Below, in pieces: positions 63,239 to 64,000 of a stretch of 64,000 bases of DNA (its first letter is position 1; every line of letters begins with the position of its first letter). The stretch comes from Lyngbya sp. HA4199-MV5 (lineage in GTDB: Bacteria; Cyanobacteriota; Cyanobacteriia; Leptolyngbyales; Leptolyngbyaceae), in assembly GCA_019359375.1 (NCBI GenBank), contig JAHHHL010000027.1, positions 1 through 64,000 on the forward strand, read 5' to 3'. The notes under the pieces were generated by a model. The model was not told the origin of the DNA. It saw nothing but the letters and a program-made list of their open reading frames with translations, and did no database searches. A program made the position numbers and the translations under genes.

Positions 63239-63817
63239 TTACGACAACGTTAGCTGGCTCAATTGAGGCACTAAAGCTTCAAAAGCTTTGCCGCGATGGC
63301 TAAATAGCCGTTTTTGATCACGAGACATTTCAGCAAAGGTCAGCCGTTGCTCAGGTACATAAAAGATGGGATCGTAGCCAAAACCACCGTCGCCACGGGG
63401 ACTATGGAGAATTCTACCGGGACAAACGCCTTCTGCTTGTAGGGCGATCGTGCCGTCGGGGCGTGCGATCGCAATGACACAGACAAACTGTGCATCACGA
63501 TTGAGTTCATTGCCTAGCTCATGCAGCAAGCGTTCAATACGATCGGCATCGGTTTTGCCATAACGAGCAGAATATACACCTGGTGCGCCATCGAGTGCAT
63601 CGACTGCGAGACCCGAATCATCGGCGATCGCCCATTCTCCAGTTGCCAGGGCAATTTCTGAGGCTTTGAGGCAAGCATTTTCAGCAAACGTGTCGCCGGT
63701 TTCTTCAACCTCCAGCGCCTCTGGCTTGAGCGCTAACTCCCACCCTAGACCTGCTAGATGGGCTTGCATTTCTGTGAGCTTGCCCGGATTGCTTGTCGCT
63801 ACTACTAGCACAGTCAT
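63239..63817 (-). CDS. rdgB: Non-canonical purine NTP pyrophosphatase (ITPase/HAM1)
   Basis: 192 residues. ATSNPGKLTEMQAHL at the start, TFAENACLKA, the signature SGLAVDALDGAPGVYSAR, GFGYDPIFYVP and SHRGKAF: all RdgB/HAM1 motifs are intact. It hydrolyses ITP, dITP and XTP to monophosphates and so keeps them out of DNA and RNA. Cytosolic. Length normal. Confidence 0.95.
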   Translation of the reverse strand: MTVLVVATSNPGKLTEMQAHLAGLGWELALKPEALEVEETGDTFAENACLKASEIALATGEWAIADDSGLAVDALDGAPGVYSARYGKTDADRIERLLHELGNELNRDAQFVCVIAIARPDGTIALQAEGVCPGRILHSPRGDGGFGYDPIFYVPEQRLTFAEMSRDQKRLFSHRGKAFEALVPQLSQLTLS

Positions 63818-63870
63818 GGGATAAACCTACTTTGTATGGCGTTATCACTGACCAGGATAGGGGGTAACGT

Positions 63871-63932
63871 GCCTGTATGAAAGGGTGTGGGGTGTGGGGT
63901 GTGGGGTGTGATGTGGGGTGTGTGGGGCGAGA
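63871..63932. repeat. GGGTGTG heptamer repeats
   Basis: Several GGTGTGG units in direct succession upstream of rdgB. The same unit, on the other strand, is inserted in the LpxB-related gene. Confidence 0.65.
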
Positions 63933-64000
63933 GAAGAGGCGGCTGCTGGGAAACAATAGCCACTAGCGTTGACTCTTGGTAAACTGGAGTTTGACGTTCT

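Overview
ORGANISM. The window is chromosomal DNA of a cyanobacterium. It carries the N-terminus of photosystem II D1 (psbA), a Psb35-like small PSII protein, CpcT-type bilin lyase, an NblB-like HEAT protein, geranylgeranyl reductase ChlP, a PTPA-CTERM exported protein, the cyanobacterial rbp-rpsU gene pair, and very many GCGATCGC (HIP1-type) octamers. Long heptamer-like repeats between genes and the accessory content (CHASE2 cyclase, NB-ARC/TPR, caspase-like and SUMF1 proteins) suggest a filamentous, Leptolyngbya- or Oscillatoria-like genome. That placement is inference. I saw no rRNA, tRNA, CRISPR array, prophage or complete insertion sequence.  LAYOUT. 1-5.6 kb: psbA start, DUF1206 membrane protein, phytase-like lipoprotein, cpcT, cytosine deaminase codA, psb35. 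5.7-16 kb: dnaG, SUMF1-like protein, SET-domain protein, Cache sensor kinase, small exported protein, nblB-like gene, and a RarA-methyltransferase fusion. 16-23 kb: Uma2 nuclease, CDF transporter, lpxA (TTG start), rbp-rpsU-wHTH-pentapeptide cluster, aspS. 23-31.6 kb: site-2 protease, MBL protein, coiled-coil protein, rhodanese, M48 protease, ABC exporter, D-Ala-D-Ala dipeptidase, yidD. 31.7-33.3 kb: an AT-rich, HIP1-poor single-gene island coding for a DUF262/ParB-like plus HNH protein. 33.4-38.2 kb: LpxB-related protein, VOC protein, a signal peptidase I homologue without its serine, and a LivM/LivG pair. 38.3-42.5 kb: a small accessory cluster with a decayed toxin and its antitoxin, a DUF433/DUF5615 pair, an orphan antitoxin, a two-frame STAND NTPase module, and a 21-bp minisatellite. 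42.5-47 kb: NMT1/SsuABC-type transporter and chlP. 47-54.5 kb: exported proteins, a caspase-like pseudoenzyme, purK. 54.5-64 kb: CHASE2 nucleotide cyclase with DUF928 partner, ABC exporter, YdcF protein, a 24-codon membrane ORF, sugar transferase, rdgB.  MAIN OBSERVATIONS. (1) The STAND module at 39.8-42.1 kb is split into two overlapping frames. A canonical A_AAA_AAA heptamer stands directly before the upstream stop codon, followed by a 5-nt spacer and a GC-rich stem. A -1 frameshift there would give a single protein of about 768 residues. (2) Six copies of a ~131-bp element with CTAG-bounded inverted ends (MITE-like) lie between genes. One copy separates rbp from rpsU. (3) Tracts of low-complexity heptamer repeats run in frame into a histidine kinase and an LpxB-like protein and form the C-termini of others. 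(4) Several enzyme homologues have lost catalytic residues: signal peptidase Ser to Ala, caspase His-Cys to Tyr-Asn, and SUMF1 without its cysteines. (5) A 24-residue membrane peptide has its own Shine-Dalgarno sequence and terminator. (6) The DUF262-HNH gene looks like an acquired restriction-type defence gene.
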